64,000 nt of DNA from Palaemon carinicauda. Taxonomy: Eukaryota > Arthropoda > Malacostraca > Decapoda > Palaemonidae. Positions within the stretch are counted from its first letter, which is position 1. Each line of letters starts with the position of its first letter. The translations under genes and the position numbers were made by a program. The notes under the pieces were generated by a model. That model searched no databases. It was not told the DNA's origin and worked only from the letters and a program-made list of their open reading frames with translations. The stretch spans positions 45,164,625 through 45,228,624 of the forward strand of contig NC_090761.1 of assembly GCF_036898095.1 (NCBI RefSeq). Reading direction: 5' to 3'. Shown piece after piece: positions 39,511-51,408 of this stretch.

Positions 39511-42000
39511 TGATATAAGTTCTGCTATTTCTGTCTTTTCAACCTGGTGTAGTAGTCATTTTTTTGATTTCTCAACATCTAAAAACTCAGATTTCTCACT
39601 GGGGTCCCTACATAATTGTTTAAAATAGGAGAATGGAGATACAAAAAATAATTGTCACAATAATGGTCAGCAATACATAAAATATGAGAAATTGATTAAA
39701 ATTATAGTTCTTGTATTTGACAAAAAATGAAGTTTTTTGAAATACAGTAAAAACAGGGGGCCCTTAATTGCTGCTTCGAAAATGTCTTCATCGTTTCTAA
39801 AATGGTAACCCCGAATAATTATTTTGCTTTTTTTAATAAACAAAACTTTACACATCCTTTTGGCAGGATTATCAAGTACGCTAGCCTTTATAATGGTATG
39901 CAAATGTACAGCATGCCATGCTTACAAGAGTACTGTAGACCTAATTTAGGGGTGTATGTAGTTAGGTGGGACAGGCAGAAACTGTCATTACTTTTCAAAT
40001 CGATTTTATTAACGGGGAAAATATTTATCTTTGTCTGAAATACAATATCATGAAGCTAGTTTTATGTTTTACAACATGATTTAGTGTCATCTTATGAAAG
40101 GTGAAGCTGGTTAGGAAGCAAATATGGGGTAGACTTAGGATAAGCTATGGATCCAGCAGTCTACGGGGGAATCATTATTAAGTAGGTAAGAATACAGCTT
40201 CTAGCTTAGGTCATGTGGTGTTCTTGTCTTGTGTTTGATCACATATTATTGACCCAGTCTGTCCAAACCAACTACAAAGTCTCCATAGTTTTTGCCTATT
40301 TATGAGTTTGGGCAGTGTCACCCACCCATGGGGAAAGAGACAATTAAGTGCTTATGGGGGACCTTGGAAAAGCTGCAGTATTACTATGAAGTGAAATGCC
40401 AGAGGTTGGACACCATGATGTAAAAACCGATGTTGAAACAGGAGCATAGTAGAAAGCTAACAAGCCACCGATTTAAAATTCTTTCAGATGCACAAGCAGA
40501 AATAACTTCCTGCAGGATCTTGATTATTGCCAATCATAAGGATAAATCTTGAGGTATTACTGTACTTACGGTCGGGGAAACCTTTCCTATTGAAACCAAC
40601 TTTTCCCTAAAGAAAAATGCCCGTTTCCTTGGAAAATGGCATTTATTTTTGTAGAAAATAAATACTTAATGCAATCTTGGTGCTTTTACCACCTCTAATA
40701 ATACCGTATATATAACAGGATATAGTTACTCTTAAAAACTTACCGTACTCTTGTATCGTAGCCATCCTAACATAGGGTTTCTTAGTTTCTCAGTTCACTT
40801 TTCTGAAGTACAGTATTATGCGGTTTGGGCCTGCATAACAGAATATATCTCCCCAACAACGTTAATCTTAACCAGAAAGTTCGCGTAGCACTGTCAAATA
40901 AAACATAGTTTTCGTTGAATATTACCGAGCAGGTATATCGGCAAAATTATAATTACAAGGAATTTACAAAGCAAACAGAGAAGTTTACCTGAAACGAGTC
41001 ACAAAAAAACTAGCCAATAATCGTTCGTTTTAAGTTTCTTGACTCTGGCTATGGTTTACTTCTGGGTTTTGTATTACAAGAAATAACACAGTTATAAAGT
41101 AATTTCATTTATGTACCATCAAAAAATAAATCCAAATGATTCTCGATACTATTATACACTGCCAATGAGGAATAATACGGAAAGTGAATTTCAGAGGCAT
41201 CGATTATGAGATCCAGACGATTGATAACTTTTAATGTTTTTATTAGTACTCCTACTCGAAGTTCCATTGGTTGAACTGTCGTCCGCGTCTGACCGATTAT
41301 TACCAGCATAAGTATATTTCTCTTATAGTGAAATACTGATTGTGTGCGTCATTAAAGATATCAGCTGTCACTCATTTTTATGGCATGGGAATTTTGCATT
41401 ATACGAAAAGGCTAACCCAATCATCTACTTTGAGCGTTAGGCCTAGGCCTAGTTTAGCCGAGTATGTCACAGTACAGTACTCGCATCCATTGTTATAGAA
41501 AGTGAGATAACCCAAGCCTGTTAATCAAGAGTTATGAACCTGGAGGTTACTTTTGCAAGATAATGCTTCTGGGCACAGTTTATCCCCCTTCTGAAGAAAG
41601 GTTAGTCCCATCGTTTATGCATTAAAGTAGACCTAGCTTAGGCTTAAGACTAAGCATTTCCAGATGATGCCCGAAATAGAGCTTCGTAGCAGGGGACAAG
41701 GGAAGTGTGGCTTTACTGTACTTAGCTCATCTCAAAATGTTTGATGTTAAATGTGTAAAAACACAATGTGTAGGTCAATATAACTAAGTAGCGTATGAGT
41801 CCAATGGGTAAGGACAAGACGTCCTAATTTAGGTTAGGGATCAATGTTTGATTTCACTGTTTGTTAGTGATGACACGGGGTAAAGATTTACCTCGAGGAC
41901 AATGTGACCCCCTCCCTACTTGAATCCCACCCAACGTAGGATGCCGTATTTTTATTTATCGCACATCAAAGTATTTTTGAACATTACATGGGTAATTATA
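39511..42000. other. AT-rich DNA without recognisable gene
   Basis: About 2.5 kb with only short open frames (39,802-40,038 plus, 39,667-39,903 minus, 41,109-41,309 minus) and no known motif. No repeats shared with the rest of the window were noticed. This is the best candidate for unique host DNA in the window. Confidence 0.5.
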
Positions 42001-42062
42001 TACCGAGATAAGCCATTTACGGTAAATGTGTGATACTTTAATTTCTAACAAAATACATAAAC

Positions 42063-42715
42063 CATATAATTTTCCTACTCGGTATCTCGGTACTTCAAAT
42101 TACTGGAATCTCCCGGATTTACTGGAATCCTCAGGTAAAAACTGGAATCCTCATGAAAATTACCGAAATCCCCTACAATATCACTGCAAACCCTTAGAAA
42201 TCGATAAATAATATGTGTTTTAATTAAAATACGTTTTTATGTTTTTAGCATTTATATTTTTTATATTGCAGGTAGAACCTTGGCTAGGGGTGTGACCTGG
42301 GAAGGGGGTCCAGGGGCTTGCCCCCAGCTAGGGGTTGTGACCAGGGAAGGGGGTCTGGGGCTTGCCCCTGGCTAAGGGTTGTGACCTGGGAAGGGGGTCT
42401 GGGGGCTTGCCCCCACCTAGGGGTTGTGACCTGAGAACTACTAGGTTAGGTTAGGTGGGTTTGTTAGGTTCTGTACCCTTATGTACCCTTTTATATATTA
42501 TGTAAAGGGTATTTAGAAAAAATGCTTTAAAATACACATTTTGTTTAATTAATTTACTAAAAAATAATGTAAATTAATGAAAACACTTATTATTTATCAA
42601 TTTCTAAAGGTTTGCAGTGGTATTATTAGGGAGTTTTCGTAATTTTCAAGGGGATTCCAGTAAATCTGGGGGATTCCAGTAATTCGAGGTACTGAGATAC
42701 CGAATAGGAAAATTA
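42063..42715. repeat. Foldback element with about 170 bp arms and a minisatellite core
   Basis: 42,063-42,235 is the reverse complement of 42,560-42,715 (shared CGGTATCTC.GTAC, ATTTACTGGAATCC and ACTGCAAACC.TTAGAAAT). Within each arm TTACTGGAATC is itself repeated. The core holds the repeat listed next. Confidence 0.85.
42270..42432. repeat. GC-rich minisatellite, three units of about 55 bp
   Basis: Units run GGGTGTGACC.GGGAAGGGGG then TC.GGGGCTTGCCCC then AGCTA. Each contains a GGGGCTTGCCCCC hairpin. The next sequence, TAGGTTAGGTTAGGTG, is a short run of the arthropod telomere unit TTAGG. Confidence 0.85.
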
Positions 42716-42941
42716 GGTAAATGTCTAGGAGAAGGCCGTACCCGTTTTTCAAGTATTAACGACGAAAAACGGCAAAAAACAACCAGATTATTGTTGCACA
42801 TTGCTTAGAAAAATGAGGAAATGAATAAAAAAGAAACTAAGACTTAACTCTTACACACAAAATGTAAGCATAAACCTACTACTACAATTATGGGGGACCC
42901 CAGTGGGAAGCGGGGATTTTGGGTGGGGGGAGGAGGAGAAA

Positions 42942-43197
42942 AGTGATTTTTCGGGGCACTACCGAACCTAATACAACCAACTAACCTACCCTGGGAGGCC
43001 TGTACCCCTACCTAGGCCTACCGGGGGGGGGGGGACTGCGACCCCCCCTGCGACCCCCCCCCCCCCCCCTTAAGGCCACAGTGATTATCAGGGAACCACC
43101 AAACCTAATACACCCACCTAACCTAGCCTAGAGGCCCTGTACCCCTACGGGGGGGGGGCTTCTCCCCCCACCCCCCTGTGACCCCCCCTTAAGGACA
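42942..43197. repeat. Tandem duplication with long G and C homopolymers
   Basis: Two units (42,942-43,079 and 43,080-43,197) share AGTGATT, CCTAATACA.CCA.CTAACCTA, CTGTACCCCTAC, a G run, a C run, then CCTTAAGG.CAC. Homopolymer lengths may be inaccurate. Confidence 0.8.
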
Positions 43198-43588
43198 CTA
43201 CCTATCACATCCATCAAACCAAATCCAAAGTGATGGTACTGCTGTATACATCGTTATACTATCACCATTATAATATACTCCATAAATTAATGAAGCTTAC
43301 CTTAACCTGTTGGTTGTTAAAGATGTGCTGCTGCTTTGAGGAAAACGTGAAGCCGTTGCGAAGGTTCCTTGACATGCAGGACAATTTTTATTTTGTAAAA
43401 TTAAATTGTGTCTCTGGCACAAATCCACTAGTTTTCCAGAATAAGTTACACAAATTCATTGTAATTTAGGAAACAGTCAGGACAAGAAGATGGACTTTCA
43501 ACTTCTTGTGTAACATGAGATGACTTGCTTGCTATGGCCACCGTGTCTAAAAGCGAAATGAAATGCCTGGGTAAGAGAATGTATTGTC

Positions 43589-43670
43589 GCGCTGTGATTG
43601 GCCAAACATGTATGACGTCATAGTGGATAGGCGCTGTGATTGGCCAAACGTGTAAGACTTCATAGTGGAC
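43589..43670. promoter_or_regulatory. Tandem CCAAT/CRE-like segment, possible promoter
   Basis: Two 43 bp units each with GCTGTGATTGGCCAAAC, which reads as a CCAAT box on either strand. The first also has a perfect cAMP-response palindrome TGACGTCA, changed to AGACTTCA in the second. Paired CCAAT boxes with a CRE are typical of animal housekeeping promoters. No associated gene is proven. A short ATG exon candidate at 43,534 and a possible donor GTGAGT at 43,778 lie either side. Confidence 0.3.
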
Positions 43671-44571
43671 TAGTTTGTCTGCGGATTATAGTGGTTACAG
43701 GGCTCATTTGAGCAAAAACAAGACACAGTCAACAATAACAACAGACTTGGAAAAAATCTGGGAGGAAGACGAGAGTAGCGTGAGTTTGATCGTCGATATT
43801 TCGACCATTATTGATTTTCACTAAATTATCTCACTCGTATACCACTATTTACATACATTCCTACACATTCTAGTAAAAATAAATTGAATATCACTGATAT
43901 CTTCATGCGGCCCTCTCCTAGACATTAACCGGAAAATTATATGGTTCATGTATTTTGCTAGAAATTAAAGTATCATGCATTTACCGTAAATGGCTTATCT
44001 CTGTATCTTTTGTTTTATGTATTTCTGACCATGATTATTGGGGTAAACCACCCGTTCATGAGTTTTTGAACCTTCCTCATATAAAGACAATTATGAAGAA
44101 CCCCAGTGGGAAACCAGGTTTTTTTGGGTGGGGAAATGTCAAAAGACAAGTGATTTGCAGCACAAATAAGGGTCAGAAATGCAAAATAAAACACAAGAAC
44201 ATGTTTTGCTACAAGTATTACCCCTGTGGTCTAGTATTTTGGTATTACAGTAATTGTCAATTATACAAACTTCATCAGCAAATATTTCTGTAACCCTTAA
44301 TTTGCGGAAGATTCAAGTAACTTTTTCGATTGAATATCTCAAAAATATATAATAGACTATCAGGTAAAAAGTAATAGATATATGAATTTGGTTGAAAAAG
44401 CAATACTGTAATACCTAATTCTGTTATACAGGATTGCCAGATACAAGAATTATATAGATTTATAATTTATTTGGTGTTTTTTTTTTTACATTTTTGACCA
44501 TATTGTTGACAAAAAAACTTCATAATTGTGTTTTCCTTGCCCTCTATAACTCAGTACAGTATGTATTTGTT

Positions 44572-44680
44572 CCGTAACTGGAATACAAACATACGCTATT
44601 TATTAGGGGTATTACTTTCGGTGAAACTGAAGGGACGAGCCATTAAAATTTAAGCGAGGCTTAATTGCCCATCCCACTAA
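44572..44680. repeat. Solo terminal fragment of an element D-type DIRS end
   Basis: TTTGTTCCGTAACTGGAATAC, ATTACTTTCGGTGAAACTGA and GACGAGCCATTAAAATTTAA align with the left end of element D (56,110-56,215). Nothing of element D follows after about 44,680. Confidence 0.8.
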
Positions 44681-45039
44681 ACTCTATTGGATCCTGTAAG
44701 GCGAACAAGGCTGGGTTTGGGCCGGGAGCAGCGATGCCATATCAAATATTACCATCACGTTGTATGGTGTATAGAGGCAGCATAAGTTAAAAAAATGTAA
44801 ATATAATTAATTAATAATAAATATTCGCGATTATTAAATGCCCTCGTAATTTCTTTTCTTTTAATAACAATAAAATTACACATTTCTTCTTAAACGTGGC
44901 AGAAAAATTTTACAGCGCTGCCACATCCTTCTCAGGCGTTAAGCTGACCTCAGGGTATGAATATGTCAAACAGCGTGTGTCTCCATAAAGACGGCTCAAC
45001 CAAAACAGTCAGTCATTAAGGAGTCTGTCGCCCTACCAA

Positions 45040-45421
45040 GAACATGGAAGGAAGTCCTCGTTCCCGCATTAGCCTTCATCCCCAGGCTTGAGAAATAGTT
45101 TATAGGATCGTGAAGTACTTTGACAAAGAAAAGGCAAACCATGGACCCGTTATGGATGTTAGAAAAACACTGAAACGGGCCTCGGAAGCAACAATGATAC
45201 CGGAGAGGACAATCAGCAGGATTTGCAATGAAGGAAAAGTAACGGGAGAGAGATACGGTAAACCAATTTTCGTTGAACAGAAGAAGCAACAACCAAGAAC
45301 CGTGACAAATTTAGATGATTTTGACAAGAGCGTTTTGCATAGAATAGTTTTAGACTTTTATGCAAAGAAGGAAGTTCCAACGCTTGACTCAATAACAGCT
45401 GAATTAAAAAAAAATATTGAG
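45040..45421 (+). pseudogene. DDE-type transposase, N-terminal part, split by element C
   Basis: Encodes EIVYRIVKYFDKEKANHGPV, RKTLKRASEATMIPERTIS then LDDFDKSVLHRIVLDFYAKK. This is a helix-turn-helix N-terminus of a transposase-like protein common in arthropods, probably of the IS630/Tc1 group. A TGA interrupts near 45,090. The frame stops at the left end of element C after ITAELKKNIE and resumes at 52,141. Confidence 0.65.
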
Positions 45422-45873
45422 TTTTCAATATTTAACTTAGCCGGTGATTATATAGCTGCAACTCTGTTGCCCGACAGACAACTCTACGGTAAAAACTCGC
45501 CAGCGATCGCTACACAGGTTGCGGGTGTGCCCAACAGCGCCATCTGTCGTCCAGATACCCAGTACTCAATGTAAACAAAGACTCAATTTTCTCTCTGTCG
45601 AGCTATCGATAAGACGTACTTACTCGCTGTTGCTAAACTGGAGTTTTTTCAATGTTTAACTTAGCCGGTGATTATATAGCTGCAACTCTGTTGCCCGACA
45701 GACAACTCTACGGTAAAAACTCGCCAGCGATCGCTACACAGGTTGCGGGTGTGCCCAACAGCGCCATCTGTCGTCCAGATACCCAGTACTCAATGTAAAC
45801 AAAGACTCAATTTTCTCTCTGTCGAGCTATCGACAAGACGTACTTACTTGCTGTTGCTAAACTGGAGTTTTTT
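45422..45873. repeat. Left ITR of element C, present as two tandem 224 bp copies
   Basis: 45,422-45,645 and 45,646-45,869 are near-identical. Differences include CAATATTTAAC versus CAATGTTTAAC, CGATAAG versus CGACAAG and TTACTCG versus TTACTTG. Each begins with the outer tip of the element and contains the whole ITR, CAGCGATCGCTACACAGGTT and GCGCCATCTGTCGTCCAGAT. The ITR part is the reverse complement of 51,930-52,105. Confidence 0.95.
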
Positions 45874-47022
45874 CACAACTAATTGGTGAAGTACTTTATT
45901 ATAGTTTTGAGCTTTCGCTATGCAGGTGTTTTATCTTCATCTTAAATCTTGAACTCGTTTTGGATAGATTAAATTATGGTGACAAAGAGAGTATGGACTT
46001 TCTTTCACTTTTAAATGGCCGACCCTTCCCTTAGACGGAAGTGTGTTTAGGCTTTTAGTAATTATATCACGTTATAGATTTTCCTCTATATATTTTATAT
46101 CTCTCCGCCTTTATTAGGCCTCTTCGATTAACTTTCCATTTATTATAAACATATAAAAATAATTTTAATGTTTTGTTTATATAGACCTTTCCTGAGAGTA
46201 GGCGGTCCTAACTTGGAAACCGAAGTTAATCAACGTTGAGCCCTTTATATCGTAATTAGCTTTTAAAGAGCTAAGGATTTAAAACTTTTTAAATGTAATA
46301 TTTTATGAAAGAATTTCTTTGATAGTCTTCGTACTGTTTTCAAAGATGAACTAACGTTTAGTTTATTTATGCTACGCAGTTGTTGACGTTCAGGACGTTC
46401 AACATGCGCTCTATCGTTACGATAGAGAGAGAGTGTATCACGGTTTCACTTTGCAGTAAGAGTAAATCGATTCTGACGTTTTGTTCATTCTTTCTTAGCT
46501 TAAATGTTTTAAATTCTATTTTAAAGGAACTTTTTAATTGAAAAACCTTTCAGTTTTTTCCTTTAGTCAAATAACATGTTTTTTTGACGAAATATAATTG
46601 GGCTCTTCTCTTAGGTGCGAAATCAAGAGAGAAAGAGAGAGATAGAGACGGAGGGAGAGAGAGGAGAGAAAACGTTCCGTTCAAGCGGGTAACGTTGTTC
46701 TCGAGTTACTCTCGTCCCTAGTCGCTGTACAGGGAGGAAGGATAAAACGTTTTAGTTTTTTATTCTCGTCCCCAGGCTATGTGCGGTGAGAGATTGAAAA
46801 CGTAGTTATATGAACTAGTGTTTAGTCTCTTTCCCAGCCACTGATTTTTTTATCTTAAAATATGTTTTCTGTTTTTTGCTGGTATTAATGAGCTTGCATT
46901 ATACGACTGATTTCGCAATTACTACCTTTTAATGAAGGGTAGAATTGCGTGTTTCAGGTAGAAATCAGTAAAAGTTTCGATTTCAGTGAAATAAGTGCAA
47001 AACAGAAAATCGAAGTGATAAA
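45874..47022. other. Leader region of element C
   Basis: About 1.1 kb, AT-rich, with GAGA-rich tracts near 46,430 and 46,620-46,680. A and B have only about 200 bp here. The gag start with its cysteine module is not recognisable, so the 5' part of gag is lost or too diverged. Confidence 0.5.
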
Positions 47023-49262
47023 GTGATATGCGCAAAGTGTTACAGTGTTGCGTCCGAGGGTTCGTCTGTTCGTGCCTGTCGTTCACCTAGTCCGGGACCT
47101 CTTACATGCTCCCAAGCCCAGGGGAGAAGTAATGTCAAACGACTTATGGGTTCGAGAGGCCTTGACCAACGAACAGACGTTTTCCCTCTATGGTATCGGG
47201 TGTATCTTACCAAGATCTCCCCTACCATAAGACGAGAGAGACATTGTTTCTCCTCGTCATCCGAAGGCTCTCGCATAAGAAACCTGTCACAAGGTTTCGA
47301 AGCCCTTAAGCGAAAGTCAGTCCTTTCAGGACAGGTCCAGCGTCCTGGTTACAACCATTAGGACAGCTCTGACCCTATGCAGTCATCGGATAACTGCTCG
47401 CCGCCTAACAAAAGCGTAACACAGACTCCGAGAGTCTTTTTTTGTAGGCAAAGTGTTGCGGTCACAGACGTTACCCTCGTCTCTTACCACAACCATTTCC
47501 GTTGATCCTTAATGGGTTGTATGGCAAGACATGCAGTATATGCTTGCCTCCCTTATGGAAGACTATTCTGCCGATTAGTCCGTTGAGTCTAGCCGTTTAT
47601 CTCATCGATATCCTGGCTTTCAGCCAACCTAACGTTCCTTTGTGCTTACTGTTGACGTTGGCGTAGCTTAGTCACGTCAGTCAGGTTGTTTAGAACCACA
47701 CTCGATGTGGTCTCGTATGGTTTTTCAGCCGCATTTGGACGTTAGGCCACTTGCTGATGCTCCTGTTGACGTTCAAGACGTTCACTAACAATCGGAGTTG
47801 ACTTGTTTTGACGCTGTGCGTCAACCTCCGCATTCTAGAGTTGTTTTGACTGCTCAGTCTAGGCAGTCAAAGCAGTCTCGAGTGGACGCTGTGCGTCCTC
47901 ACGCACCTGTTGTGGTTGACAGTTCAGTTGTTGACAGTTCACAGACTGTCAAGCAGTTACATGACGTTGCGTTCTGGTCCGCTACTAATGCACCAGTGAG
48001 TGTGGACTCTGCTTGTAAAGCATTGCCACCACGGTAGGTCTCTCCCTTGCTTGAGACTCAGCTTTTATCGGACAAGGTTCCTGTAGATGAGGAAGTTGCT
48101 GTTCTCCCTACTACTGATATTCCCTTGAGGACTCTGTCAGATGGAGTGGAGCCTAAAGCTGCTTAGCCTCCTATGGACTTTAATTAAATCATGATGATTT
48201 TTTTAAGGATCTTTGTCCGGATCTTTTTGTAACTGCTGCTTCTCGTTCGCCTAAACGTCAGAGCTTACACTAGGCCTAGCTACTTCGAAGCCGTTGTTTT
48301 TAAGCTAGTGCTCTCTCGCTCTCCTAGAGAGCTTTACGTTGGCTAGGCGACTGGTTTTTCACCAGGAGGAGTTTGGGGGATACAGCCTTTGCTTTCCCTT
48401 CTTTTAAACTGGTTTATAGAGCGAGAGTCTGATATGACACGAGAGAAGTTCTCGGCTTTGGGAGTTCATGCCTCTGCCCAGATAGACTTCTCAATTCTCG
48501 TAGACTCTCCCTGGCGCCTGGCCAGGAGACGCTCCAAGTTTTTTACAGGTCAACTTCACAGCTGTTTTCGAGCCTTTGAAGTTTTGCTGTACAATTATGT
48601 CACGCATAACAAGGCTTTCAGGGATGGTAAACGGTACCCGCCTCAGTCGCTAACCCCGTCTGTTGGCGCACCTGCTCCCGTAGACCCTAAATGGGCTTTG
48701 CTGCAAGACATGCAGTCCAAGCTTGCGTCCTTGATAGAGGACTTTAATGCGGAGAAGGTTGCTACCGAACCTTCTGGCCAACAACCTTCCAACCGGTCGG
48801 TTGTGCGCCCTGTTGACGCTGAGGTAACCTACTCGCGTCTGCCAGTTGAGGTGGTTCCTCCACCGATGTGACCCAGTGTGGGTTGCCAGCCGCACGTTGA
48901 CGTTAAGCGACGCTCGGAGGTGGTTGTTGACGTTCAGGACGTTCAACAACCAGCAGAGGTGACTTGTTTTGACGCAGTGCGTCAACCTCAGCAACCCGGT
49001 AGGGTGTTGACTGCACAACCCAGATGGTCTAGACAGTCTCAGGTTGACGCTGTGCTTCCTCGCGCACCCATGGTTGTTGACAGTTCACAGACTGTGCAGC
49101 AGTTCCATGATGTTGCGTCCGGCTCCGTCACGCATGCACCAGTGCGACCGGACTCAGCGAGCCAGACGTTGCCCACTCCGTTGCCGTTTCCTCATCAGTT
49201 TTCGGATGAGGAACCCTCTGATGAGAACGTTGCTGAACAACAAGACGATCAGCCCCCAGAAT
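47023..49262 (+). pseudogene. Gag of element C, duplicated and broken
   Basis: 47,023-47,361 reads SEGSSVRACRSPSPGPLTCS, then QAQGRSNV, as in A and B. The middle region occurs twice (47,510-48,030 and 48,680-49,170) with shared DMQ(S/Y)-type, TCFDAVRQP and VVDSSQTV segments. Between the copies lies the C-terminal gag part (DLCPDLFVTAASRSP near 48,210, then SAQIDFSILVDSPWRLARRR near 48,475). Stops and frame changes throughout. At 49,262 the gag sequence jumps into the RT thumb region. Confidence 0.8.
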
Positions 49263-50331
49263 AGATCAAGCCCTGCTATCCATCCAGAAGATGCTGAAGA
49301 AGGAACGCTGCTCAGTCAGGCTGTGGATGAGTCTGGTAGGGACGCTGTCATCCGTGGAACAATTTGTGTCACTAGGAAGACTACACCTCCGTCCTCTTCA
49401 ATACCATCTAGCTTTTCACTGGAAAAAGGACAAGACGCTAGAAGCGGTCTCGATCCCGGTTTCCGAAAAGATAAAGTCTTGTCTGACTTGGTGGAAGGAC
49501 AATATCAACCTAAGAGAGGGTCTTCCCCTGGCTGTTCACACTCCCAACCACGTTCTCTTCTCGGACGCATCGGACGTGGGCTGGGGCGCGACACTAGACG
49601 GTCGGGAATGCTCAGGACTGTGGAACTCGAGTCAGAGGAGCATGCATATCAACTGCAAGGAGCTGTTGGCAGTACATCTGGCCTTGAAAAGCTTCAAGTC
49701 TCTCCTTCGAGGCAAAGTGGTGGAAGTTAACTCGGACATCACCACGGCCTTGGCGTACATCTCCAAACAAGGAGGTACCCACTCACTGACGTTGTACGAG
49801 ATCACAAGGGACCTGTTCATCTGGTCAAAAGGTCAAGACATCTCCCTAGTAACGAGGTTCATCCAAGGCGACTTGAACGTCATAGCAGATTGTCTCAGTC
49901 GGAAAGGGCAAGTAATTCCAACCGAATGGACCCTCCACAAGGATGTGTGCAAGAGACTTCGGGCCACTTGGGGTAAACCATCCATAGATCTCTTTGCAAC
50001 CTCGCTGACCAAGAGGCTTCCAATCTATTGCTCTCCAGTCCCGGACCCAGCAGCAATACATATAGATGCTTTCCTCCTAGATTGGTCACATCTGGATCTC
50101 TACGCATTCCCACCGTTCAAGATTGTCAACAAGGTACTGCAGAAGTTCGCCTCTCACGAAGGGACAAGGTTGACGTTAGTTGCTTCCCTCTGGCCCGCGA
50201 GAGAATGGTTCACCGAGATACTTCGATGGTTAGTAGACGTTCCCAGTAGTCTTCCTCTAAGGGTAGACCTTCTACGTCAGCCACACGTAAAGAAGGTACA
50301 GTACTCCAAAGCCTCCACGCTCTTCGTCTGA
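49263..50331 (+). pseudogene. RNase H-methyltransferase part of element C, RT core deleted
   Basis: Begins IDQALLSIQKMLKKERCSVR, which lies about 50 residues downstream of the YLDD box in A and B. The palm and fingers of RT are therefore missing. RNase H is complete (VLFSDASDVGWGATL about 49,555; CKELLAVHLAL; VNSDITTALAYI with Ile for Asn after the catalytic Asp; IADCLSR). The methyltransferase-like part has PSIDLFAT, YAFPPFKI and WPAREWF. Near 50,300 a net insertion of about 5 bp (around GTACAGTACT) shifts the frame, ending at LFV. Open otherwise. Confidence 0.9.
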
Positions 50332-51408
50332 CTGCCTTCAGACTATCGAAAGACTCTCGAGAGCTAGAGGCTTTTCGAAGGAAGCAGCCAGTGCGATTGC
50401 TAGAGCAAGGAGAGCTTCTTCCATTAGAGTCTACCAATCGAAGTGGGAAGTCTTCCGAGACTGGTGCAAGTCAGTTTCTGTATCCTCGACCAGTACCTCT
50501 GTAGCTCAAATAGCTGTTTTTCTCTTATACCTGAGAAAAGGACGATCCCTTTCAGCTCCCACTATCAAGGGCTACAGAAGCATGTTGGCATCGGTCTTCC
50601 GGCATAGAGGCTTAGATCTTTCCAAACATAAAGATCTGCAAGACCTCCTTAAGTCTTTTGAGACCACCAAGGAGCGTCGTTTGGCTACCCCTGGATGGAA
50701 TTTAGAGGTGGTACTAAGATTCTTCATATCAGACAGGTTGGAGCCGTTACAATCAGCCTCCCTGAAAGATCTCACTCTTAAGACTCTTTTCCTGGTATGC
50801 TTAGCCTCGGCTAAAAGAGTCAGTGAGATTCATGCCTTCAGCAAGAACATACTGTAGGATTTTCGTCAGAAAAAGCCACTTGTTCGCTACAACTTAGTTT
50901 TCTAGCCAAAAATGAGCTGCCTTCTCGGCCTTGGCCTAAATCTTTCGATATCCCCAGCTTATCGGAGATCGTAGGCAATGAACTAGAAAGAGTCTTATGC
51001 CCTGTTAGAGCTCTTAAGTTCTATCTAAAGCGTACTAAACCTTTACAAGGCCAATCTCAAGCTTTATGGTGTTCAGTTAAGAAACCATCCTTGCCTTTGT
51101 CAAAGAATGCCTGGTCAGACTTTATCAGATTGTTAATATGAGAAGCTCATTCACATCTGAGTGAGGAAGACCGAACTTTGCTTAAGGTGAAGACGCACGA
51201 AGTTAGAGCTGTAACAACTTCCGTGGCCTTTAAGCAAAATATATCTCTGCAAAGTATAATGGACGCAACCTATTGGAGAAGCAAGTCAGTGTTCGCGTCA
51301 TTTTACTTGAAAGATGTCCAGTCTCTTTACAAGAACTGCTACACACTGGGACCATTCGTAGCAGCGAGTGCAGTAGTGGGTGAGGGCTCAACCACTACAA
51401 TTCCCTAA
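50332..51408 (+). pseudogene. Tyrosine recombinase of element C, one frameshift and one stop
   Basis: Collinear with the recombinases of A and B. It has VYQSKWEVFRDWCKS, PTIKGYRSMLASVFRHRG, then Arg in SAKRVSEIHAF (about 50,815). A frameshift follows at about 50,855 after FSKNI. The domain resumes in another frame and has an in-frame TGA near 51,140 (LLI-stop-EAHS). His-x-x-Arg (THEVRAVTT, about 51,195) and Tyr (FASFYLKDV, about 51,305) are present. Otherwise well preserved, so inactivation looks fairly recent. Confidence 0.9.

Larger units (their letters stand above)
42001..44006. repeat. Outer inverted repeat pair bracketing a 2 kb unit
   Basis: 42,001-42,074 and 43,930-44,006 are reverse complements over about 75 bp (shared GATAAGCCATTTACGGTAAA, GATACTTTAATTTCTA and CCATATAATTTTCC). 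Between them lie the foldback unit, GC-rich tandem repeats and a promoter-like segment. No transposase is visible inside. Confidence 0.7.

Noticed and set aside
42270..42432. CRISPR-like array
   Set aside because: Contiguous minisatellite units without unique spacers in a eukaryotic context.
42440..42470. Chromosome end (TTAGG telomere)
   Set aside because: Only about three units, in internal repetitive DNA; at most an interstitial trace.
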